Origin: Phocaeicola faecicola
GTDB lineage: Bacteria > Bacteroidota > Bacteroidia > Bacteroidales > Bacteroidaceae
NCBI RefSeq assembly: GCF_013618865.1
Contig: NZ_JABSOE010000008.1
Location: 28,674 to 92,673, forward strand
Length of the DNA: 64,000 nucleotides
Direction of reading: 5' to 3'
Made by a program: the position numbers and the translations under genes. Below, in pieces: positions 56,572 through 63,861 of this stretch. The notes under the pieces are model-generated. The model saw only the letters and a list, made by a program, of their open reading frames with translations, did no database searches and was not told the DNA's origin. Every line of letters begins with the position of its first letter. The stretch's first letter is position 1.

Positions 56572-57594
56572 ATGGCTTATTTTCATAACATACATTCATT
56601 GGCGGACCTGAAGAAGGAATACCGCCGTCTGGCATTGCAGCACCACCCGGACAAGGGTGGTGACACTGCCATCATGCAACAGGTGAACACCGAGTTTGAA
56701 AGGCTCTTTGAAGTCTGGAAAGACAAACCGGATGTCTCTGCCGCATCAACCGGGTATGAACATGACTATTCGGGTGCCACGGCAAAGGAATATACCGAGT
56801 ACGTGTATAATGAATACCGTTGGAAAGGTCGCAACTACAAAGGGCAACATGCCCCTGAAATCGTAGAACTTGTGAGAATCTGGCTAAAGGAAACCTATCC
56901 GAGATATAAGTTCTCCGTCAGACGGGAGAACTACAATTCCATTTACATCAAACTGATGAGTGCGGACTTTGAGGCGTTCACCAGGGAATCCGGCAAAGTA
57001 CAGGATCATATCAACCACTACAACATAGAGCGGAACCCCGATCTTACAGACCGTGCCAAGGAGGTGATGCTGAATGTCTGTGACTTTGTCATGTCATACA
57101 ACTTCGATGACAGCGATGCGATGACGGATTATTTCCATACCAATTTCTACCTGACATTGGCTATAGGGAGTTACCGGAAGCCTTACAAGGTGGAACTGCC
57201 GAAACTTGACTGCAAGGGGAAGGACAAGCCGGAAGTGTTCAAGCATCCCGAAGGTCCGGCACATAAGGCCATCAGGCAGGCGTTGGGCACAGCCCGCTTT
57301 GATTTCATCGAACACAGGAGGCATTCCGGCGAAATGATACTCGGAGAAGACCATTACGGCTCACACGGAGAGCATTATTTCTGGCCGAAGGATTATTCAA
57401 GCGCGAAACTGGCTCAGAAACGGATCGACAAATTGGAGAAAGCCGGTATTCGGTGCAAGCTTACCGGATATAACGGCGGTTACATTCGTTTTATCGGCTA
57501 CACTCCCGAAGCAGAAGCGTTACTGGAGAAGGAACGCCAGGAATACATCACCGCCCATCGGCAATGGCAAACCAAACAGACAGTAATCAATTAA
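56572..57594 (+). CDS. J-domain protein with LPD29-like domain
   Basis: In this 340-residue protein an N-terminal J domain shows LADLKKEYRRLALQHHPDKGGD with the HPD tripeptide at residues 25-27, which recruits an Hsp70 (DnaK). Next (about 75-215) is a segment resembling LPD29, a domain found in large polyvalent proteins of phages and conjugative elements (YRWKGRNYKGQHAPEIVELVRIWL to SYNFDDSDAMTDYFHTNFYLTLAIGSYRKPY). The C-terminal ~120 residues include GYNGGYIRFIGYTPEAEAL. A role in remodelling replication or conjugation complexes through host DnaK is plausible. No zinc finger or C-terminal DnaJ domain is present. Confidence 0.8.
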   Translation: MAYFHNIHSLADLKKEYRRLALQHHPDKGGDTAIMQQVNTEFERLFEVWKDKPDVSAASTGYEHDYSGATAKEYTEYVYNEYRWKGRNYKGQHAPEIVELVRIWLKETYPRYKFSVRRENYNSIYIKLMSADFEAFTRESGKVQDHINHYNIERNPDLTDRAKEVMLNVCDFVMSYNFDDSDAMTDYFHTNFYLTLAIGSYRKPYKVELPKLDCKGKDKPEVFKHPEGPAHKAIRQALGTARFDFIEHRRHSGEMILGEDHYGSHGEHYFWPKDYSSAKLAQKRIDKLEKAGIRCKLTGYNGGYIRFIGYTPEAEALLEKERQEYITAHRQWQTKQTVIN

Positions 57595-57604
57595 ACTTAT
57601 CAAT

Positions 57605-57970
57605 ATGGAACCGAACAATTTGAACGAATGGTGGGGCGGACAGCCCGACGGACTGAAACAGGCATTCTCTCTTTTTCCCGATGGACGGTGGAAAGAGGCG
57701 GACCTGTATTTGCGAATCAATATCCGTAACTACTGCCTCCTGAAAAAAGGAGGGCTGCTTCCCGAAGACAAGGACCGCTCGATGCTCAGCGAGATTGTCT
57801 GTGAGCTGGCCGATACGGAGCTGTGCCGTGCAAATGGAAAGACACTCGAAGACATGTGCGATACGGACGGGGCTTTTCTGGAAGAGTACCAGGAACTGTT
57901 CAACCGGATATACGATGAACTGGAAATGAGAATTACGGATTATATGAACGGACAATCAAAAAAAATGTAA
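57605..57970 (+). CDS. small acidic accessory protein, unknown
   Basis: The 121-residue protein starts MEPNNLNEWWGGQPDGLKQAF. It is helical with an acidic C-terminal half (CELADTELCRANGKTLEDMCD, then EEYQELFNRIYDELEMRITDYM). No known family. It starts 10 bases after the J-domain gene and ends two bases before the next start, so the three are one transcript. Confidence 0.6.
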   Translation: MEPNNLNEWWGGQPDGLKQAFSLFPDGRWKEADLYLRINIRNYCLLKKGGLLPEDKDRSMLSEIVCELADTELCRANGKTLEDMCDTDGAFLEEYQELFNRIYDELEMRITDYMNGQSKKM

Positions 57971-57972
57971 CA

Positions 57973-58683
57973 ATGAAAGCAAAAGTGTTCAAGTACAAGT
58001 CTGACGGGAATACCGTCGTGGCTTCTTATATGGAACTGGAGCCGTATGCGAAGAATGTATATCTCTCCCTGTCAAGAAAGAACGAAGACGGGAATGAAGA
58101 CGATGACTGTTTCCATGTGGTCTGCCGGATTGAAAACGTTTATTTTTCCAGCGGGCAGTATTCACGCCGGTTTCTCAAGGGAGAAGGTTGCAGAGAGGAA
58201 GCCGCCACCTATTGCAGGAACTGGATTGCGGATACGCTTCAAAGTGCGGAAAGAGGAGCCTTCGTCAATTTGATCTCCGTCCGCGTGTTCGAGGCTCTCG
58301 GACTTGACACCACTTCCCTGGTGCAAGCCCGTGAGGAGTATAAAAGAATACAGGAGCAGAAACGCAGGGAGCAGAAGGAGAAAGAGGCGGAAGAGCGCAG
58401 AGTGCAGGAAGAGCAACATCAGTGGCTGCTCAATGAACAGAAACGGAAATTCCTGGACGGGGAACGGATTACGGGAGAAATGTTCCTTGAAATCACCGGA
58501 AGGGACGGTTTTGACATCCATATCAGAACCAAAGGGACATTCAACAGGCATGTGAGGGGCATTGACAGGAACGGCACCGTCAGTTTCCGGAAAATCAAGG
58601 GCTGCCGGACTCCGGACTTTACCGGATGCCATAAGGCCGTGTCCGCCTATCTGGCGTTCATTACAGAAAAAGAGGGCAAATAA
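57973..58683 (+). CDS. accessory protein with central charged coiled coil, unknown
   Basis: The 236-residue protein begins MKAKVFKYKSDGNTVV with a beta-rich N-terminal domain (to about 100). A Lys/Glu/Arg-rich coiled coil follows (about 117-160, EEYKRIQEQKRREQKEKEAE onwards). The C-terminal ~75 residues read DGERITGEMFLEITGRDGFD and GTFNRHVRGIDRNGTVSFRK, a beta-rich domain. It could bridge partners, with a domain on each end. No known family. It is the last plus-strand gene before a minus-strand one. Confidence 0.6.
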   Translation: MKAKVFKYKSDGNTVVASYMELEPYAKNVYLSLSRKNEDGNEDDDCFHVVCRIENVYFSSGQYSRRFLKGEGCREEAATYCRNWIADTLQSAERGAFVNLISVRVFEALGLDTTSLVQAREEYKRIQEQKRREQKEKEAEERRVQEEQHQWLLNEQKRKFLDGERITGEMFLEITGRDGFDIHIRTKGTFNRHVRGIDRNGTVSFRKIKGCRTPDFTGCHKAVSAYLAFITEKEGK

Positions 58684-58743
58684 TTAAATCCGGGGCGGTA
58701 ACGGTCTGCTCCATGCAGCTGTTACCGCTACCGGCTTCCGGCC
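58684..58743. other. convergent hairpin between accessory genes
   Basis: GCGGTAAC and GTTACCGC pair around about 16 bases, between two convergent genes. It has no T run. Confidence 0.4.
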
Positions 58744-59088
58744 TCACAATTCACGGTTCAGCGCCATTGCCAGCGGAAACATCAACCGGTTATAGGCTTT
58801 AAGCTTTTGCAAATTCAGCACATATCCGGCATAGGGATTGGTCAGATCGGTATAGAAGAATACATCGGTAAATCCTGCGTGTTCCTCCACGACTTCACCC
58901 TCCAACGGAATCTCCTCCACATTGAACCGCTCCAGAGGCAGTTCTTCCAGACGGGTCTGTTCCGCATTTCCCAACACATTGAGGTTACGGTTAAACAGCA
59001 CGAATCCTTTCTTCCTGTAATCCACACGCATACCGTACGGACGCTCCACAAGGAAAGCATCCGCCGCTTTCTTTATATAGTTTTCCAT
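58744..59088 (-). CDS. small accessory protein, unknown
   Basis: The 114-residue protein starts at MENYIKKAADAFLVERPYG (ATG at 59088); the frame extends 38 residues further upstream, but a -7 promoter box inside that stretch argues for the shorter form. It has an alpha/beta pattern with acidic middle (LEELPLERFNVEEIPLEGEVVEE) and FTDVFFYTDLTNPYAGYVLN. No known family. It is the only minus-strand gene in the accessory block and starts 110 bases from structured element copy C, which lies divergently. Confidence 0.62.
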   Translation of the reverse strand: MENYIKKAADAFLVERPYGMRVDYRKKGFVLFNRNLNVLGNAEQTRLEELPLERFNVEEIPLEGEVVEEHAGFTDVFFYTDLTNPYAGYVLNLQKLKAYNRLMFPLAMALNREL

Positions 59089-59107
59089 AAAACTGAAATT
59101 AGAATTG

Positions 59108-59115
59108 CAAAAATA
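59108..59115 (-). promoter_or_regulatory. -7 box for the minus-strand accessory gene
   Basis: TATTTTTG on the minus strand, about 20 bases before the ATG at 59088. No exact -33 TTG at 19-21 bases. Confidence 0.45.
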
Positions 59116-59199
59116 CATCTTTTGTCCGGCAATGGCGAACAAATCAGGAAGAGAATCGCCACAGACCATGCAAAGCACACTACCGTGTATTTTATTTCC

Positions 59200-59350
59200 C
59201 ACCCTGCAAAGGTAGTCCCGTGTCCGGTGTACCCTGTCAAGGTCAGGCCCCTTGCGGGGTTGGCTGAAAGAAAATCATCCTCGCCTGACGGCTGCGGTAT
59301 TTTCTTTCGCCAAACCTTGCGGGTACTGCCACGGGACAGTCAGGCAGGTG
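59200..59350 (+). ncRNA. structured repeat element, copy C
   Basis: P1 CACCCTGC (59200-59207) pairs with GCAGGTG (59344-59350) with one bulge. P2 GTCCCGTG (59215-59222) with CACGGGAC (59330-59337) is perfect. P3 is GTACCC and CAAGGT (59229-59243) with ACCTTG and GGGTAC (59314-59326). P4 is GCCCC-TTGC-GGGG (59247-59259). P5 is TTGGC and GAAAGAAAAT (59260-59275) with ATTTTCTTTC and GCCAA (59299-59313), around CATCCTCGCC. A hairpin CCGGCTC/GAGCCGG (59364-59380) follows, 30 bases before the ATG. Confidence 0.8.
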
Positions 59351-59410
59351 AGAAATAAAAATACCGGCTCCCGGAGCCGGACGTGTTTAACAGATAAAAT
59401 ACAATGAATC

Positions 59411-59701
59411 ATGAAAATCCTGAATGAAGAACATTTCGAGAATGTTAAGCGTTATGCCGAATCCATCGGTGACACCTCACTCCGGAAATGCCTGGAACGG
59501 TTGAAGAGCTGGGAGGAAAATCCTGACTGTCCCAGCGAAATCTCACTCTACTATGACCATGCCCCATACTCGTTCGGCTTCACCCAACACTATCCCGACG
59601 GAAGGACAGGCATCGTGGGCGGTCTGCTCTATCACGGAATACCGGACCGTTCTTTCGCCGTGACACTACAGCCGTTCCATGGATGGCAGATACACACCTG
59701 A
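59411..59701 (+). CDS. DUF4120-like small protein
   Basis: The 96-residue protein starts MKILNEEHFENVKRYAESIGD and has a charged helix, then CPSEISLYYDHAPYSFGFTQHY, GGLLYHGIPD and the ending LQPFHGWQIHT. This pattern matches the DUF4120 proteins often found in Bacteroides conjugative elements. Its function is unknown. It is the first gene after structured element copy C; DUF3871 follows 44 bases later. Confidence 0.72.
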   Translation: MKILNEEHFENVKRYAESIGDTSLRKCLERLKSWEENPDCPSEISLYYDHAPYSFGFTQHYPDGRTGIVGGLLYHGIPDRSFAVTLQPFHGWQIHT

Positions 59702-59745
59702 TGAGAGGCAAACGACAGTATTAACTTTATAAAATTCAATTCAAT

Positions 59746-60672
59746 ATGGAAACGACATTGACAGTAATGGAAAGACAACAGCAGTTTGACTTCCAGAAAA
59801 ACGGAATTGAAGTGATGAACTTCGAGACACTTCAACGCACCTATAAAGAAAATGACATCTACAACAATCCGGTGCAGGGCATCTACCATTACCAGGTCAT
59901 CCGGCGCATGATGGACATCTGCGAGAAATACAATCTCGATTATGAGGTGGAAGAAATCTTCGCTGCCCAGAACAGAAACAAGACACAGTCGGGAGTGAGC
60001 ATCCTCCCGCAGGTGGAACAGACACATGGCGAAAAAGCCGTGGAAGCCCATATCCTGCGCCGTATTTTCGCTACTATCCGGATCAGGGATTGGGAGACGG
60101 ACGAGCTGACAACCACACTGGTCGTCGCCTACCACCAGGACGGCATACAGGCAGCCATAGGCCCCTGCGTGAAGATATGCCATAACCAGTGCATCCTCTC
60201 ACCGCAGCGGAGCATCAGCAATTACGGGAAAAAGAAGGTGACAACCGATGAGCTCTTCGAAACCGTGGACGGCTGGCTGGCCAATTTCGAGGTGAACATG
60301 AACGAGGACATTGCAAGGATTCAGCGGTTGAAACGCCGGATTATCCCGATGGAGGAAATCTACCTGTACATCGGCTTGCTGACAGCCTTGCGCGTTTCCC
60401 ATGACAGTTCGGACAGAAACCTGTCATCCACTGTAGAAACCTACCCGTTGAACCAGAGCCAGATTTCCATCTTCACGGAAGAGGTGCTGAAACTGGCCAT
60501 GAGCAAGGGACAGATTACCGCATGGGATTTGTACAACGTGGCCACTGAAATATATAAGCCTGGAAAGACAGACTTCCCGGCCCTTATTCCACAGAACGGA
60601 GCCATGGCGGAACTCCTGCTTTCCCGTCTCTCTGAAGAGGTGGAAGTACAGGATGCCGTTCCGATAAACTGA
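59746..60672 (+). CDS. DUF3871 family protein
   Basis: The 308-residue protein starts METTLTVMERQQQFDFQK and contains NGIEVMNFETLQRTYKENDIYNNPVQGIYHYQVI, TIRIRDWETDELTTTLVVAYHQDGIQAAIG and CHNQCILSPQRSISNYG, with a helical C-terminal half ending in LPSRLSEEVEVQ-like acidic residues. These are features of the DUF3871 family of Bacteroidetes mobile elements, related by layout to phage single-stranded-DNA-annealing or host-range proteins, whose function has not been shown. It is the last plus-strand gene; a terminator follows at the meeting point with the tra operon. Confidence 0.75.
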   Translation: METTLTVMERQQQFDFQKNGIEVMNFETLQRTYKENDIYNNPVQGIYHYQVIRRMMDICEKYNLDYEVEEIFAAQNRNKTQSGVSILPQVEQTHGEKAVEAHILRRIFATIRIRDWETDELTTTLVVAYHQDGIQAAIGPCVKICHNQCILSPQRSISNYGKKKVTTDELFETVDGWLANFEVNMNEDIARIQRLKRRIIPMEEIYLYIGLLTALRVSHDSSDRNLSSTVETYPLNQSQISIFTEEVLKLAMSKGQITAWDLYNVATEIYKPGKTDFPALIPQNGAMAELLLSRLSEEVEVQDAVPIN

Positions 60673-60699
60673 CATGCAAGCTTCTCAAGCCAAAGAAAT

Positions 60700-60746
60700 A
60701 AGGGAGAACCTGACAGTGATAACAACTGAAAGATTCTCCCTTTTTC
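60700..60746. terminator. terminator where the accessory block meets the tra operon
   Basis: AAGGGAGAA (60700-60708) pairs with TTCTCCCTT (60734-60742), with T residues following on the plus strand and A-rich sequence before it. Confidence 0.75.
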
Positions 60747-60748
60747 AT

Positions 60749-61264
60749 TTACTCTTCAAAAAGCAGCATGAATTCCACCTTCCTTCTCCGTTCGATGCTC
60801 GGAACCACTTTTCCTTTATAGCACCTGAAAGAGACATATTCCTTGTAAATATTGCGGTCTCCCGACTCCAGCTTCTTTAACAGACGGCTTTTCGGTCTTT
60901 TTCCATATCCTTTTAATCTGTAGGGTCCCACATTATATGAAAGGACTGCTGCCAATAAAGAATCACGCCCCAGATAACTGAACATGCGGCACAGCTTACG
61001 GAGGTCTTCCCTCAGAATGGAGTCTCCCTGCGCTTTGGAGATGCTGTTGGTAAACCTCTCCCCGGGAAGAACCTTGTGACCCCACCCGACATAAGGCCAA
61101 TGCTTTTTCTCTCCATGCCAGCCCTCGAATCGCTTGACACACTCGACCGCAAGACTGAACCTGTCCGGACTTGCCTTTACCGGATTCTCCGCCCTTGAAG
61201 GCATACCCGGAAAAAAGACCGTGGCGGAAAGTACCGCAAACCATATTGCTTTTAACTTCATCAT
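60749..61264 (-). CDS. lysozyme-like transglycosylase of the tra operon
   Basis: The protein has about 171 residues from MMKLKAIWF (ATG at 61264, 13 bases after the traQ stop); the longer frame starting at 61291 overlaps traQ. A signal peptide ends near SRAEN. The body contains ECVKRFEGWHGEKKHWPYVGWGHKVLPGE, a phage-lysozyme (GH24-like) motif with the catalytic Glu, then YNVGPYRLKGYGK. Conjugation systems use such enzymes to open peptidoglycan for the transfer channel. It is the last gene of the tra operon in this window. Confidence 0.85.
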   Translation of the reverse strand: MMKLKAIWFAVLSATVFFPGMPSRAENPVKASPDRFSLAVECVKRFEGWHGEKKHWPYVGWGHKVLPGERFTNSISKAQGDSILREDLRKLCRMFSYLGRDSLLAAVLSYNVGPYRLKGYGKRPKSRLLKKLESGDRNIYKEYVSFRCYKGKVVPSIERRRKVEFMLLFEE

Positions 61265-61277
61265 AGGCAGGACCGGC

Positions 61278-61784
61278 TTAGTGTCCGACAATTGTGACCG
61301 GCAATTCCTTACTATCCGCAGTCACGACGGAATCCTCGTCCTCCGTCTCGTTGTTGAAGTCAAAAGTCAATTGGTAAAGCTGTGCCGGTTCGCTGTTGTC
61401 CTCAAAATAGATGTCAATTGTCTGCTGATCTTCGCATTCAGAAGTGTAGTATAACCTGAACACCTCCCTGTCAAGGGGATAGCGGTCATTGGGCAGCAGC
61501 ACCATCCCGTCATCCATGCGGAGCGTACCCTTGCCGTCCGGCTGGAAATAGCGGATGGTGTAGCGGGCATCGGAAAAATGTCCTTCACGTTTGAGTTCAC
61601 AGCGTATTTCCACCGTCTCGCCTTTTATTATACGTGTGGGAACAGGCATGTTCTCCACCTTGAACGGATAAGACTGCTGTACTTCCATTTCATCAGAACA
61701 GGCGGACAACAGCAAAACCGCCAGACCCAGGAACAGGACTGCCACCATTCCGGCCAATCCTCTTTTTTTATTCATTGCATTCAT
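61278..61784 (-). CDS. traQ: conjugative transposon protein TraQ (DUF3872)
   Basis: The 168-residue lipoprotein or anchored protein has a signal peptide with LLLSACSDE (lipobox LSAC) near 28. After that come PFKVENMPVPTRIIKGETVEIRCEL, GHFSDARYTIRYFQPDGKGTLRMDDG and a C-terminal acidic stretch, an Ig-like beta pattern typical of DUF3872/TraQ of CTnDOT-type elements. MNKKRG a few residues in is an alternative start. It follows traP and precedes the lysozyme gene. Confidence 0.88.
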   Translation of the reverse strand: MNAMNKKRGLAGMVAVLFLGLAVLLLSACSDEMEVQQSYPFKVENMPVPTRIIKGETVEIRCELKREGHFSDARYTIRYFQPDGKGTLRMDDGMVLLPNDRYPLDREVFRLYYTSECEDQQTIDIYFEDNSEPAQLYQLTFDFNNETEDEDSVVTADSKELPVTIVGH

Positions 61785-61823
61785 ATTCTATCAGATTTTA
61801 ATACGTTATACTTTATTCGACAC

Positions 61824-62690
61824 TTACAGGAACTTATGTTGCAGGTATTCATTCAGGTCCTTGTAGCCTTTATACAAAGAGGAACAATCCACCAGTTTAT
61901 CCGCATAGCGTTTGCGGAGTGCCTCCAGCGTGCGCCGTCCGGCTTCATCCCGATCCAGATAACAGTTGCCCCTCTCGTACCTGTCAAGAATAGGGAACGA
62001 GCGTTCCAGCAATGACACCGAGTTCAACACAAGATAGTCGTCTCCATATCCCAGACCGAGTTCCAGCCACGAAAGGCAGTCGATAAACCCCTCGAAGAGG
62101 TTGCATGTGTCCGAACCGTTATCCATCAGTGAAATGTCCTTAGGTGACAGGCTGGCCTTGAAAAACCGGTTGCGCAACTCGTATCCATCGCTGACATTCC
62201 TGAATCCGATGGCGAAATACCGTTTCCCGTGCAAGGTATATCTGACTTCCCGACAGTTCGGTACAGCCACATCGCTGCTAATGCCGCGTTCCGCCAGATA
62301 TCGGAGCAGGACTCTGTTGTATAGAGGCCCGAAGCGTACATCCGTGAAACTCTCCTTCTTGAGGAGATCCTCCCTGTTATTCCCATCAGTGCGGGAAACG
62401 GTCTTGTGCTCGGGGGCGAGGCCGCCCCATGTCTCTGTGATGAACCTGGCCTGCGCCTTGAAATCCCCGCTGCCGATAAACTCCCCGGCAAGATTGAATA
62501 TGTCACCTCCCTGCCCGGTGCCGAAGTCATGCCAGATTTCCTTTCGTACATTCACCTGGAACGAGGCGGTGCGTTCCTCCCGGTACGGGGCCAGATACCA
62601 GTATTCGTCACCCCGTCTTCTTGCCGGTTCATATCCCATCCTTGCCAGAAAAGCGGCGATAGGGATAGCTTTTATCTCTTCTATAGTCAT
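61824..62690 (-). CDS. traP: TraP, primase-like protein (CHC2/Toprim) of the tra operon
   Basis: The 288-residue protein begins MTIEEIKAIPIAAFLARMGYEPARR. A CHC2-like N-terminal part (EYWYLAPYREERTASFQVN to GTGQGGDIFNLAGEF) matches the DNA-binding region of bacterial primases. A Toprim-like domain follows, with CNLFEGFIDCLSWLELGL and YLDRDEAGRRTLEALRKRY holding the acidic metal ligands. In CTnDOT-type elements TraP primes the transferred strand in the recipient or supports mobilisation. It lies between traO and traQ. Confidence 0.85.
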   Translation of the reverse strand: MTIEEIKAIPIAAFLARMGYEPARRRGDEYWYLAPYREERTASFQVNVRKEIWHDFGTGQGGDIFNLAGEFIGSGDFKAQARFITETWGGLAPEHKTVSRTDGNNREDLLKKESFTDVRFGPLYNRVLLRYLAERGISSDVAVPNCREVRYTLHGKRYFAIGFRNVSDGYELRNRFFKASLSPKDISLMDNGSDTCNLFEGFIDCLSWLELGLGYGDDYLVLNSVSLLERSFPILDRYERGNCYLDRDEAGRRTLEALRKRYADKLVDCSSLYKGYKDLNEYLQHKFL

Positions 62691-62702
62691 AGATGTACAG
62701 TT

Positions 62703-63275
62703 TTAATGAATAATGAATTTGATTCCCAATCCGAATTGGGTTGTAAACAGATCCAGGGAACTTCCCCACAAGGCACGTTCCCGGATATTGGCAAGCAGGA
62801 CAATGCGGTCTGTCAGGTAAGTCTCAAGTTCCAGGGTTATCGCACCGCCATAGACAAACGCATCCTTGGCGAGCAGCGTTGAGCCGTCATACAGCATCCT
62901 GTCTCCCCAATTCACGGTTTCATAGCCGGCCAGTGCGGAACCGCCGATGGAGAGAAAGACCGTCCTGGTCGGGTCCGACAGGAATTTCAGGTAATAGCCG
63001 CCTTCTGCCGTGAATTGTGCGCAGGGCACATTCACGTTCCGGTACCCGTAATTCCTCATCAGATACTCGGCACCGATGACCCAACGGTCGGCTCTTTTTG
63101 TATATCCTGAAACGGCAAATCCGGCATAATGATTCAAGGGGGATTTCGAGCCGTTCGCAAATCCTCCGCGCAGTTCCACGCCCTTCATTCCGGGCAGATA
63201 CCGCTGGGCATGTGCCCACCCCGGGAACAGGGCAAGCGACACGGCTGTAACGAATAGAAACAGATACTTCTTCAT
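62703..63275 (-). CDS. traO: conjugative transposon protein TraO
   Basis: The 190-residue protein has a signal peptide ending near WAHAQ, then RYLPGMKGVELRGGFANGSKSPLNHYAGFAVSGYTKRADRW and a series of alternating beta strands (YYLKFLSDPTRTVFLSIGGSALAGYETVNWG) ending FGLGIKFIIH. This is the profile of TraO, a small outer-membrane-type beta protein of Bacteroides conjugation machinery. It starts two bases after the traN stop codon, so the genes are tightly coupled. Confidence 0.87.
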   Translation of the reverse strand: MKKYLFLFVTAVSLALFPGWAHAQRYLPGMKGVELRGGFANGSKSPLNHYAGFAVSGYTKRADRWVIGAEYLMRNYGYRNVNVPCAQFTAEGGYYLKFLSDPTRTVFLSIGGSALAGYETVNWGDRMLYDGSTLLAKDAFVYGGAITLELETYLTDRIVLLANIRERALWGSSLDLFTTQFGLGIKFIIH

Positions 63276-63277
63276 GA

Positions 63278-63861
63278 CTACTTCACTTTAAGTTCGTTTA
63301 TAACTCTGGCTCTCACGATATCTTCACTTTCCACGGTGAAGGTCTGGTGCCTTCCACCGCTTTTCTCGTGCATTTCCACCACCAGCACCTTGTCCGAGGG
63401 AATGGTGAATTTGTCCAGGACGAAGACGGTGCGCCCGTCCTTTTTCCCTGCGACAGTTGTTACATAGTCGTAAGCACGCAAAGGAAATATCACCTGTTCC
63501 TGGATGGCGGTACGTTTCATCACCTTCTTGTCCACAATCTTGAATGTCACGAAATCCACTTCATAAGGTACGTTGGACCGGTTTCTGATTTGTGTATGAA
63601 AGTACAGCAGCCCGTTATGGGTGTAAAGACCGCGCAGCAGGTACTGGATGCCGAACGCCTTGCTCCCGATATGCTTGATGTGCCTTTTGTTGTCCTTGTG
63701 GACGGACTTCGAGATGAGATATACCAGTTTCGGAGACTCGCTGCCGAGTTCCTTCAGGTAAATGTCAAGGGCGTTGTTGGGACGGTTCACTTCGCTTCCG
63801 TCATGGATGAAATCCTTCATCTCGATGTTCAGCAACAACGGTTCTTCCGCATACTTTACAT
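63278..63861 (-). CDS. traN: conjugative transposon protein TraN, 3' exon only
   Basis: About 194 C-terminal residues of TraN are present (VKYAEEPLLLNIEMKDFIHD, KHIGSKAFGIQYLLRGLYTHN, then VDFVTFKIVDKKVMKRTAIQEQ and VRARVINELKVK), the conserved C-terminal part of this periplasmic/outer-membrane channel-associated protein. Upstream the reading frame runs on without a stop into ~44 codons (MNMTNKLILPVESRMQG onwards) that are not TraN but the end of a group II intron. The upstream exon with the signal peptide must lie beyond the window. The gene is functional only if the intron splices. Confidence 0.85.
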
